A stretch of 64,000 nt of DNA from Phycisphaerae bacterium (GTDB lineage: Bacteria; Planctomycetota; Phycisphaerae; Phycisphaerales; UBA1924), in NCBI GenBank assembly GCA_030432255.1, contig JAUIHS010000018.1, positions 31,229 to 95,228 of the forward strand, read 5' to 3'. Both the position numbers and the translations under genes were made by a program. Shown in pieces: positions 38,985-46,512 of this stretch. The first letter of the stretch is position 1, and every line of letters begins with the position of its first letter. The notes under the pieces are model-generated. The model saw nothing but the letters and a program-made list of their open reading frames with translations, was not told where the DNA came from and made no database searches.

Positions 38985-40724
38985 CTACACCTCGGCGGGC
39001 TTGCCGAGCGAGGTCGTGTAGATGTACTGACCTTCCTTGGGCGTCCGCATGTTGAGGACGGGCTTCTTCTTGTTCGTCGACGCGAAGACCCAGTAGTCAG
39101 AGACCATCACCTCGAGCGCCTGCATCGCCTGCTGGAGTGCGTACTTGGTATCCACGCCCTGCGCCCCGTAAAGACGGGTCTTGAGGTGATTCATGATGCC
39201 CTCGATATCGGAGTTCGACTCCAGCGCATCGATGATCAGTTCGTACGCACCCGTCCGTGCGAGGATCTTGCCCTGACGCTCGTAGCCGTCCGCCTGTTCG
39301 ATGCGGCCATCCTTGAGCACCGGGATCTTGACCTTTTTCGCATTGGCGACGTTGAGCTTGAAAGTGTTCTTGCCACTGATGAGATACTCGACCTCACTCT
39401 TGTCGTCGGTGAAGCGCCACTGAACCTGCTTGAGCCCCGCGACATCAAAGCCACCGATGATCGCCTGACCGATCTCGTCATCGAGACCGCCGTTGCTCAG
39501 CCAGCGGAACGCTTCCGTCGGGCTCAGCTTCAGACCGGCATCCTTCGCAATCTCACTGCAGAAGGCCTGGAGATCGCTGAAACACCCGTTCGCGGAGTAC
39601 CAGTACTCGGCGAAGCGCATGTGCTGAATGACCTTCTTGGTCTGCAGGGTCTGGTACTCCTCCTTGAGCCAGGCTTCATCCAACTCGCCGCGGAAGATCT
39701 CCAGCAGAGTGTAGGCGCAGTGCCGGGCGCAGGCGTGGGTCAGCGTGAGACCGGCGGCGAGGACGGGATCGGCAAAGCCCATGGTCTCGCCGCAGAGGAA
39801 CCAGTTTTCACCGTATGCGTTCTCCGAGAGGAATGACCAGTCGGTGGTGCCTTCGATCTCCTTCTCCGCGGTTGCCGTCTCGAGGAGTTGCGAGATCTGC
39901 GGCTCGAGGCTGATGGCCTCATCGTAGAGTTCCTGGGGCCGCTTGCCGCTCTCCTTGTAGTAGTCTGCGGGGCAGACCAGGCCGACGCTGGTGCGGTCGT
40001 TGGACAGCGGGATGTACCACAGCCACCCGAAGGGCACGCTGCGCACCTGAACGCGCGTCACGCCGTGCCCGAAGAGGTCGTCGTTCAGCTTGGCGCCCTG
40101 CCAATAGTTCCAGAAGGAGACGTTGCGCAGCTTGGTGGGTGCGTCGACCTTGACGCCCAGGGCGCGGCGGAGGATCGCGACGTTGCCACTGGCATCGACG
40201 TACCAGCGCGCGGTGATGTTGTCGCCCGCCTCGGTCTCGATGGATGTTACGCGCCCATCTTCATGATGGATCTTCCTGACCTTGGTGCCCTGGCGCACCT
40301 CGCAGCCGAGGGACTCAGCATGATCGAGCAGGATCTCATCGTAGATGGCACGGTCAACCTGGAGAGCCGTTTTGATCCGCCAGCCTTCGTACGCCTCGGG
40401 GCGACCGTTCTCCTGCGGCACCTCGGAGAGGGGCAGGAACTCGAACTCCCACGGATCCACGGTCTGACCCCACGTGTAGCTCGCACCGATCTTGATCGGG
40501 AACTTGGCGGCTTCGACCTTCTCCCACGCGCCCATCTCGTTCAGGATGCGGCCGATGGGGGGCAACTGGCTCTCGCCGACGTGATCGCGGGGGAAGTTCT
40601 CGCGCTCAAGAATCAGGACCTTGAGGTCCGGGTTGTACTTGAGCAGCATGGCGCCGGTTGTGGATCCGGCAGGACCACCACCGATGATGAGGACATCGTA
40701 GTCGTGCGCATCTGAGGCATTCAT
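38985..40724 (-). CDS. FAD-dependent halogenase-like oxidoreductase
   Basis: 579-residue flavoprotein of the tryptophan-halogenase/CndH-like superfamily. The FAD-binding GGGPAGSTTG is at residues 15-24, HVGESQLP at 48-55 (a segment conserved in halogenases of this branch) and WLWYIP, the exact WxWxIP halogenase motif, at 234-239. DPVLAAGLTLTHACA is the second flavin motif. About 180 extra C-terminal residues form an uncharacterised domain. A simple monooxygenase or geranylgeranyl-reductase-like role is less likely because of the WxWxIP motif. No biosynthetic cluster (PKS, NRPS, flavin reductase) is adjacent, so the substrate is unknown. The start ATG has only a distant GAGAGAGAGG upstream. 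Confidence 0.8.
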   Translation of the reverse strand: MNASDAHDYDVLIIGGGPAGSTTGAMLLKYNPDLKVLILERENFPRDHVGESQLPPIGRILNEMGAWEKVEAAKFPIKIGASYTWGQTVDPWEFEFLPLSEVPQENGRPEAYEGWRIKTALQVDRAIYDEILLDHAESLGCEVRQGTKVRKIHHEDGRVTSIETEAGDNITARWYVDASGNVAILRRALGVKVDAPTKLRNVSFWNYWQGAKLNDDLFGHGVTRVQVRSVPFGWLWYIPLSNDRTSVGLVCPADYYKESGKRPQELYDEAISLEPQISQLLETATAEKEIEGTTDWSFLSENAYGENWFLCGETMGFADPVLAAGLTLTHACARHCAYTLLEIFRGELDEAWLKEEYQTLQTKKVIQHMRFAEYWYSANGCFSDLQAFCSEIAKDAGLKLSPTEAFRWLSNGGLDDEIGQAIIGGFDVAGLKQVQWRFTDDKSEVEYLISGKNTFKLNVANAKKVKIPVLKDGRIEQADGYERQGKILARTGAYELIIDALESNSDIEGIMNHLKTRLYGAQGVDTKYALQQAMQALEVMVSDYWVFASTNKKKPVLNMRTPKEGQYIYTTSLGKPAEV

Positions 40725-40848
40725 CGAGATCTAACCCTCTCTCTCTCTGGGTGTTGTCAGCCCATCATAGTCACGATAACAGGGCGCAGAACATCTCCCC
40801 GAGGGTGAGAATCGGCATCGTGTGGGGGAATCTGGAGCCGGACCGGGC

Positions 40849-41148
40849 TCAGCCTTCGAGATCGAGGCGTCGGCTCGTTGCAGAGGGCGGCCTGCGGCGG
40901 CTGGCGTGGGCGTCATACATGGGGTGGGAGATCCGATCCTCGTGGGACTGCTCCGACCCGTTGCCCTCGACACGCCGGTCACCGTCGACCGATTCGACAT
41001 GAGCCACGGACAGATCCGCCTCGTCCAGCACCTCGCGGAACGACGCCTTGGCGTCCGCCGCGTCATCCTCACGGGACTTGCGGACCTTCTTCTCGTCACG
41101 ATCCAGCGCGACGACCTTGGCCGGCAGAATGGATCCGATGAAAGGCAT
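40849..41148 (-). CDS. Small hydrophilic protein of unknown function
   Basis: 99-residue charged protein beginning MPFIGSILPAKVVALDRDEKKVRK and rich in Asp, Glu, Arg and Ser. There is no signal peptide or known domain. The start is uncertain: the ATG at 41148 lacks a ribosome site, while a GTG at 41223 would add 25 residues and overlap the VapC-like toxin gene by 16 bases, suggesting translational coupling. Small proteins starting with GSI-x-P and a charged helix are common in planctomycetes, but I cannot assign a role. Confidence 0.5.
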   Translation of the reverse strand: MPFIGSILPAKVVALDRDEKKVRKSREDDAADAKASFREVLDEADLSVAHVESVDGDRRVEGNGSEQSHEDRISHPMYDAHASRRRPPSATSRRLDLEG

Positions 41149-41207
41149 GGAAGGAGTATCGGCCGGATGAGGCGAGGACTTGAATTGTTCGTATGTTGAT
41201 AGCCTAC

Positions 41208-41636
41208 TCAAGAGCCCCAGCACAATGGAACGCGCTCACGGCTGGCCGCATCTCTGAGGTTACGATCCGCCGTGATCAACGGACGTCGCGTCCTCAATGC
41301 GAGGTCCAGGTACGCTGCGTCGTACGACGAAAGTTGGTGCTTTCGCGCCAGTTGATAGATGTCGGGAATGGAGGAACGGCCTGTCTCAATTGACACCCTG
41401 GTCCGGCCGAGGAGTACGATGATCTGGTCGGCGGTTTCCTGTGAGAGGCGTCTTTGCCTGAGTCTCTTGAGGACGGCATTCGTCACTTCAAGGCTCCAGA
41501 TATCGGGGGCAGTCAACTGCGAGGCCTTCAACAATTGAGCGAGTTCGGCCTGGCATCCCCCTTCATTGAATAGCCAGGCGAGTGTCCCACTTGCATCCAG
41601 AACAACCTGCACGGCCTGCTCACTCTCGTCCATCAT
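41208..41636 (-). CDS. PIN-domain toxin of a VapBC-type pair
   Basis: 142-residue PIN-domain protein, expected to be a metal-dependent RNase toxin. The acidic quartet is visible: VVLDASGTLAWLFNE (first Asp), SLEVTNAVLKR (Glu), SSYDAAYLDLALR (Asp) and LITADRNLRDAA (Asp). It overlaps the end of the upstream antitoxin gene by 17 bases, the usual antitoxin-first layout. Either of two adjacent ATGs could be the start. Target RNA specificity cannot be read from sequence. Confidence 0.85.
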   Translation of the reverse strand: MMDESEQAVQVVLDASGTLAWLFNEGGCQAELAQLLKASQLTAPDIWSLEVTNAVLKRLRQRRLSQETADQIIVLLGRTRVSIETGRSSIPDIYQLARKHQLSSYDAAYLDLALRTRRPLITADRNLRDAASRERVPLCWGS

Positions 41637-41865
41637 CGATCGCGGCCCTGATTTCGCCGGGCTCGACTTCGGGCAGGTCCCGGGTGAGTTCCATGAGTCG
41701 ATCCAGCACGTCATGCCCAGACTCTTCGGACTCCCCACCTCGAAGAGGGCCCATTTCGAACAGATCAGTGCCTCGATAGGTCACAACGAACCTCCGACCA
41801 CTGGCGGCGAGTCTCCCAAACTCAGAGAGTCTGGCCTTGGCATCATAAATGGGAATGCGTTCCAT
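41620..41865 (-). CDS. Phd/YefM-like antitoxin
   Basis: 81-residue antitoxin preceding the PIN toxin. The N-terminus MERIPIYDAKARLSEFGRLAASGRRFVVTYRGTDLFEM matches the Phd/YefM DNA-binding fold, and the acidic C-terminus would wrap the toxin. GGAGG lies 9 bases before this ATG, so the longer frame starting at 41925 is rejected. It probably represses its own promoter through the inverted repeat at 41878-41902. Confidence 0.85.
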   Translation of the reverse strand: MERIPIYDAKARLSEFGRLAASGRRFVVTYRGTDLFEMGPLRGGESEESGHDVLDRLMELTRDLPEVEPGEIRAAIDDGRE

Positions 41866-41877
41866 CAGTTTAGCCTC

Positions 41878-41944
41878 CAACCAGTTGACTGGTTTACCGG
41901 TTGATCTATAGGGAGAGTATCGCACCAGTCTACCCGAACGTCAA
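41878..41944 (-). promoter_or_regulatory. Promoter and operator of the toxin-antitoxin operon
   Basis: Reading the minus strand, TTGACG (41939-41944) and GATACT (41916-41921) are separated by exactly 17 bases, a good sigma-70 promoter. Just downstream lies AACCAGT-TG-ACTGGTT (41879-41894 on the plus strand), with a further ACCGGTT half-site. That fits an autorepression operator between the transcription start and the antitoxin ribosome site. Confidence 0.65.
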
Positions 41945-41957
41945 GTGAAAATCTGGA

Positions 41958-43019
41958 TCAACTCCCCATCACCCGCTCAGCAATCTGCACCGCATTCAAC
42001 GCAGCGCCCTTGCGGATCTGGTCGCCGCAGACGAAGAGGTCAAACGCACAGTGCTTCCCGCCCTCCGATGGCATCGACTCGTCCGGGCGCACGCGGCCCA
42101 CGAGGATCGGGTCCCGGCCGCTCGCCTCCAGCGGTGTCGGGAAGTCGTTCGCTTCGCGATCGTCCACCAGCGTGATGCCCTCCGTCGCCTCCAACGCCGC
42201 ACGGAATTCCGCTTCGCTCGCAGGCTGCCTCAGCGTCACGTTGATCGACTCGGCGTGCGCGCGCATCACGGGTACGCGGATGCACGTGGCCGTCACGCGA
42301 ATGTGGTCATCACACCAGATCTTCCGCGTCTCGTCGATCATCTTCTGCTCCTCGACGTTCCGCCCCGTCTCCGAGTGCACCTTCGAGTCATGGCTGAAGA
42401 CGTTGAATGCGCACTGACGCGCGAAAATCTCACGCGTCGGTTCACGCCCTTCCAGAACGTCACGCGTCTGAGCATCCAGTTCACGCATCGCCGCAGCGCC
42501 CGCACCCGACACCGCCTGGTACGTCGAAATGACCAGCCGCTCAATGCCGAACCGACGACGCACCTCGTGCAACGGCACCATCATGATGATCGTCGAACAG
42601 TTGGGGTTCGCGATGATGCCCGGTCGGCCGCGGCCATCCCCCGTTCGATACGACTCCGCGAGATCGCCGTTGATCTCGGGAATCACCAGCGGTACCTCTG
42701 ATGCCATCCGGAACGCCGAGGAGTTGTCGATCACCGTCGCACCCGCAGCGGCCGCCGTCGGCCCATACGCCTTGCTGATGGAACCGCCGGCTGAGAAGAG
42801 CGCGATGTCAATACCCTCGAGCGCCTCCTCCGTGAGTTCGGTGATGGTGTGCTGCTCGCCGCGATACTCAGTGGTCGTTCCCGCGGAGCGTGCGCTGGCG
42901 AGGAGGTGGAGATCGCCGTGGATGAAGTTGCGTTCCTCGAAGAGCCTGAGGAATTCCTGGCCGACGGCGCCCGTGGCTCCGACAATGGCGACGGTGGGTG
43001 CGTTGCTGGACACGGACAT
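41958..43019 (-). CDS. asd: Aspartate-semialdehyde dehydrogenase
   Basis: 353-residue enzyme that reduces aspartyl-phosphate to aspartate semialdehyde, second step of the aspartate pathway. It has the NADP-binding IVGATGAVGQEFLRLFEER at residues 12-30, ALFSAGG at 73-79 and the catalytic Cys141 in NPNCSTI; QAVSGAGAAAM and RVPVMRAHAESI follow. GGAGAGAGGG precedes the chosen ATG; the frame extends 141 bases upstream without a ribosome site. It lies divergently from the superoxide dismutase gene. Confidence 0.95.
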   Translation of the reverse strand: MSVSSNAPTVAIVGATGAVGQEFLRLFEERNFIHGDLHLLASARSAGTTTEYRGEQHTITELTEEALEGIDIALFSAGGSISKAYGPTAAAAGATVIDNSSAFRMASEVPLVIPEINGDLAESYRTGDGRGRPGIIANPNCSTIIMMVPLHEVRRRFGIERLVISTYQAVSGAGAAAMRELDAQTRDVLEGREPTREIFARQCAFNVFSHDSKVHSETGRNVEEQKMIDETRKIWCDDHIRVTATCIRVPVMRAHAESINVTLRQPASEAEFRAALEATEGITLVDDREANDFPTPLEASGRDPILVGRVRPDESMPSEGGKHCAFDLFVCGDQIRKGAALNAVQIAERVMGS

Positions 43020-43189
43020 GGCGGACCCTCTCTCCGGGCTCACAGGGGGCAATGGCGCGGCAGCCGATGTGCCGCGTGATCGAGCATGATAGGGACTCAT
43101 CGGCGGTTCCCGCGCCGGATCATCGTCGGTCGCCCCGGCCGACGTAGAATGTCGGAGCATGGACCCATAACCCCCACGGGAGCCAGAAC

Positions 43190-43960
43190 ATGACCGTCAC
43201 ACCTGAATCGATCGATCGCCGCTCAGCCATCGCCGCCCTCGGACTCGGCGCCGTCGCCAGTGTCGCCGCGGCACAGATGGGCCAGCGCGGCATGAACGCC
43301 GCAGACACCCGCCGCGCCAGCCTGCTCGCCGCCGGCTGGAACGCCGACGCCGGTGAGTACGCCCTCCCCACCCTCCGCTACGGCTACGACGCCCTCGAGC
43401 CGCACATCGACGCCGAGACGATGAAACTGCATCACTCGAAGCATCACGCCGGTTACGTTCGTGGCCTGAACCGCGCCATCGACGCACTGGCGAAGATCCG
43501 CGCCGGTGACAACAGCGTCGGTTCCATCAAGCACTGGTCTCGCGAGCTCGCGTTCCATGGGAGCGGCCACGTCAATCACGTGCTCTTCTGGATGTGCATG
43601 GCCCCGCGCGAGCGCGGCGGCGGCGGCGAGCCGACCGGACCGCTCCAGGAGAAGATCGCATCGGACTTCGGGTCGTATGAGCACTTTGTGGATCACTTCA
43701 AGGCGGCCGCGAGTTCTGTCGAGGCCTCCGGCTGGGCCTGGCTGGCGTACGAACCCGTCGCGGATCGCCTGATCGTCACCCAGGCGGAGAAGCACCAGAA
43801 CCTCTTCATGAATGGAATGCACCCGCTGCTGGGCATCGACGTGTGGGAACACGCGTACTACCTGAAGTACCAGAACCGCCGCGGCGAGTACGTCGACAAC
43901 TTCATGAAGGTTGTGGACTGGGCGAACGTGCAGCGTTTCTTCGACCGCGCGCGAGCGTGA
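43190..43960 (+). CDS. Fe/Mn superoxide dismutase, apparently exported
   Basis: 256-residue superoxide dismutase. The mature enzyme starts near residue 57 (YALPTLRYGYDALEPHID). The four metal ligands of the family appear as His81 in MKLHHSKHH, His130 in HVNHVLFW, Asp217 and His221 in DVWEHAYY. The first 40 residues are unusual: DRRSAIAALGLGAVASVAAA resembles a Tat (twin-Arg) or Sec export signal, so the enzyme probably acts outside the cytoplasm. Metal choice cannot be settled by eye. Its last 59 bases overlap the end of the convergent membrane-protein gene. Confidence 0.93.
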   Translation: MTVTPESIDRRSAIAALGLGAVASVAAAQMGQRGMNAADTRRASLLAAGWNADAGEYALPTLRYGYDALEPHIDAETMKLHHSKHHAGYVRGLNRAIDALAKIRAGDNSVGSIKHWSRELAFHGSGHVNHVLFWMCMAPRERGGGGEPTGPLQEKIASDFGSYEHFVDHFKAAASSVEASGWAWLAYEPVADRLIVTQAEKHQNLFMNGMHPLLGIDVWEHAYYLKYQNRRGEYVDNFMKVVDWANVQRFFDRARA

Positions 43961-45101
43961 GTTCGGTTCCGCACTCCGGACACACGTCCAGTTCAGCGCA
44001 GTCGTAGTTGCAGTCGGGGCAATGGCCGCGACGCAGTCGTCGTGCGCGGCGGAGATCGTGGCGGAGATCCGCGATGAACCAGATGACGCCAGCATGCAGG
44101 AGCAGGTTGATGAGGAAGCCCGGCCACGCGGGGCGGAGAGGCAGATGGCGGTCGCCAAAGGGCCAGAAGCCGAGCACGACCCCTTCGCGCCATGCCTTCG
44201 CGAACGGATCGGGTTCTGCTGGCGCGGCGAAGGGCACCGCTGAGAAGTCGAACGTCGGAGGCGGCGCGGCCGTCGGATCTATGAAGCCAGGCATGACCAC
44301 CGACCCTGGCTGAATTGGGAACAGGTCCGTGGGCAGCGCCGGAAAGCCGCTCAGGCGAAGCGCCGGCATGGGGAATCCACTCACAACCCTGCCGCCTTCT
44401 TCGCGCACCGCGAATGCGGAACGTGGGCGTTCATCCATGCCAACCCAGCGCGGTGCACGCATCGGCATCAGCCCCGTATCCAACGTACACAGCCATCCAT
44501 TCAGCACCGTGGCAACACAGGCGGCCGCGGCGAGCATCGTCACACGCACCATCAGGCGGAACGGGTCCGGGCGTGATACGAAGTGTCGGTACAGGCGCAT
44601 GACACGGCGCCCAAGCGAGAGAAGGGCCAGCCAGATCATCCCATGAACCATGATGTCCGCCACAGCCAGCGGGAGCGGCATGATCGGCCAGACGTCGGCG
44701 TAGCCATCCACATGGTGAGGCCGGACGTCGCGATTCGTATAGCGCTGCACCGACTGCAGCGCACCCCACGGCCACCCCGAGCGCGTGACGCTCAGGACAT
44801 GGATGTCGTCGTTGTACATCGAATAGCCGGTTCGGGCACTCGCAGACTCCGCATCATGCTGCAGCGTCAGCGTCGACGCCGCGGTGCGCGTCCTGACGGT
44901 GTGGCACGCCTCGCCCCAGTCCTTCGGGACCGACAGCATCCACGCATCCACGGGCGGCTCCTGAAGGCCGGTCGTTGATTCCGGAGCCAAGCGTATCTGC
45001 CGCTCACCCAGCCGCGGCCCCAGCACCCCCACCACGACCGTCGAGACCACCCCGAGCAGGAGGCAGATGAGCAGCCGTCGGTATCTGCGAAGGTGCAACA
45101 T
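43902..45101 (-). CDS. Membrane protein with C-terminal zinc ribbon (paralogue A)
   Basis: 399-residue protein. An N-terminal membrane helix (LLICLLLGVVSTVVVGVLG) is followed by an exported or soluble domain, at least three further membrane helices (MVHGMIWLALLSL, MLAAAACVATVLNGWLC and FLINLLLHAGVIWFI), and a C-terminal C-x2-C…C-x2-C zinc ribbon (CPDCNYDCAELDVCPECG) facing the cytoplasm if the topology is as predicted. GAGGAGG lies just upstream of the chosen ATG. The last 22 residues overlap the SOD gene convergently. The family is common in planctomycetes and its function is unknown. The next gene is its paralogue. Confidence 0.75.
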   Translation of the reverse strand: MLHLRRYRRLLICLLLGVVSTVVVGVLGPRLGERQIRLAPESTTGLQEPPVDAWMLSVPKDWGEACHTVRTRTAASTLTLQHDAESASARTGYSMYNDDIHVLSVTRSGWPWGALQSVQRYTNRDVRPHHVDGYADVWPIMPLPLAVADIMVHGMIWLALLSLGRRVMRLYRHFVSRPDPFRLMVRVTMLAAAACVATVLNGWLCTLDTGLMPMRAPRWVGMDERPRSAFAVREEGGRVVSGFPMPALRLSGFPALPTDLFPIQPGSVVMPGFIDPTAAPPPTFDFSAVPFAAPAEPDPFAKAWREGVVLGFWPFGDRHLPLRPAWPGFLINLLLHAGVIWFIADLRHDLRRARRLRRGHCPDCNYDCAELDVCPECGTELTLARGRRNAARSPSPQPS

Positions 45102-45109
45102 GGGCCTCC

Positions 45110-46174
45110 TCAGGGACGAGCGATGGCGGCATGAGTTCCGGCACTTCCGCACTCGGGACACACCGCAACGCCGGTGCAGTCATAGTTGCATACCGGGCAA
45201 CGCCCGCGGCGGACGCGGCGAAGGCGACGAACCGCCCCGATCCGATCCGTGACGAGCCAGAGAACGCCGGCGTAGAAGAGCGTGTTCAGGAGGAAGCCGG
45301 GCCATAGGGGCCGGATCGCCAGCGGCCGATCCCCGAAGGGCCAGATCTCGGCGATCATCCCGTGCTCCCAAGCTCGCGCATAAGGATCTTCCTGTGCGGG
45401 CACCCACTCTCGAGAGCCCCCGGAACTGCGCGTAAGTGCACGCAGTGGCCACCCCATGCGAAACTCATCATCGACCTCGCTGAGCCATGTCGTGCGCCGT
45501 TGCGTACTCACGTCCACCCAGTCACCGGTCCGGGGACCAAACCAAGGCTGCTGTGGTGCAGGGCACAGCCAGGTTGTGAGTACAGTGAGGAGCATGGCCG
45601 GAAGACCAAGCAGGACGGTCGAGCACATGCTTCGCCAAGGATCAGCGCGCCGGCGCGCCCGGTACGCTGCCCGTCGCACGAGTCCAACAACCAGGAAGGC
45701 AAGCACCCAGAGGGTGCCGTGGATCAAGACATCGAGTAGAAACGGAAGCGGGTGGACGGTGTCCGGGAACACCCGCGTGAACGCTTGAATCGTATAGGGC
45801 CGAACGTGACCTCCGGCCGACAGACGCGTCGATTCAAATGCGGGCCACGGCCAACCAGAGTTCAGGATCGACACGACATGCAGGTGATCCTGATGGACGG
45901 CATATCCATAGGACCGCGCAAGATCGGCATCGTGCTGGATCAGGAGCGAACCACAAGTGGTGCGAAACTGCATCGTGTGACATAACGCCTTCCAGTGATC
46001 GGGCACTGGCACCAGCCACATGTCAGAAGCAACAACAAACCCGCTTCGATTTGTGGATCGCTCAAAACGAAACTCAGCAGTTCCGAATCGCGGCCCCAGC
46101 ACCCCCACCACGACCGTCGAGACCACCCCGAGCAGGAGACAGATGAGCAGGCGGGTTCTCAACGACCGTCTCAT
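45110..46174 (-). CDS. Membrane protein with C-terminal zinc ribbon (paralogue B)
   Basis: 354-residue tandem paralogue of the gene at 43902-45101, with the same N-terminal helix LLICLLLGVVSTVVVGVLGPR, matching central segments (SGWPW, WPFGDRPLAIRPLWPGFLLN) and the C-terminal ribbon CPVCNYDCTGVAVCPECG. A 62-base stretch coding for the N-terminal helix differs from the other copy at only one base, although the rest has diverged. GGGAG lies 9 bases before the ATG. It ends nine bases before the start of paralogue A. Function unknown. Confidence 0.75.
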   Translation of the reverse strand: MRRSLRTRLLICLLLGVVSTVVVGVLGPRFGTAEFRFERSTNRSGFVVASDMWLVPVPDHWKALCHTMQFRTTCGSLLIQHDADLARSYGYAVHQDHLHVVSILNSGWPWPAFESTRLSAGGHVRPYTIQAFTRVFPDTVHPLPFLLDVLIHGTLWVLAFLVVGLVRRAAYRARRRADPWRSMCSTVLLGLPAMLLTVLTTWLCPAPQQPWFGPRTGDWVDVSTQRRTTWLSEVDDEFRMGWPLRALTRSSGGSREWVPAQEDPYARAWEHGMIAEIWPFGDRPLAIRPLWPGFLLNTLFYAGVLWLVTDRIGAVRRLRRVRRGRCPVCNYDCTGVAVCPECGSAGTHAAIARP

Positions 46175-46223
46175 GAGGATCTCCCGTCACCACGCGGCAC
46201 GCTTTCGAGCCTACAGTGCAACA

Positions 46224-46239
46224 GGTGGTAAGATCCACC
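46224..46239 (+). promoter_or_regulatory. Candidate operator upstream of the lone antitoxin
   Basis: Inverted repeat GGTGG-TAAGAT-CCACC, whose centre TAAGAT resembles a -10 box for the gene starting at 46272. An antitoxin binding here would block its own promoter. No convincing -35 box is present. Confidence 0.35.
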
Positions 46240-46271
46240 ATTTGACTCACAAATCCTCCGGGAGGTCTGCC

Positions 46272-46511
46272 ATGCGACTGAATCGACTCACAGTTTCCGA
46301 AGCGCAACAGCAATTCGACACCATCATTGGCCAGGTCACGCAGGGTGGAGAACCTGTCACGATTGAGCGTGATGGCCGGGCCATCGCCCGAATTGTGCCC
46401 GTTGTCACTGATCGGGCCGCCGCGGTGAGAACGCTCATGGAGATTCGCAAGCGGATCGCCCGGGCCCCCAGTTCCGAGATCATCGACTCCATTCGTCACG
46501 GCCGACGCTGA
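46272..46511 (+). CDS. Lone Phd/YefM-type antitoxin
   Basis: 79-residue protein (MRLNRLTVSEAQQQFDTIIGQVTQGGEPVTIERDGRAIARIVPV) that matches the Phd/YefM antitoxin N-terminal domain, with a short C-terminal helix. GGGAGG lies about 8 bases before the ATG. Unlike the pair at 41.2-41.9 kb there is no toxin gene after it; the convergent phosphatase gene ends one base away. It may be an orphan left after toxin loss, or an autonomous regulator. Confidence 0.78.
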   Translation: MRLNRLTVSEAQQQFDTIIGQVTQGGEPVTIERDGRAIARIVPVVTDRAAAVRTLMEIRKRIARAPSSEIIDSIRHGRR

Positions 46512-46512
46512 G

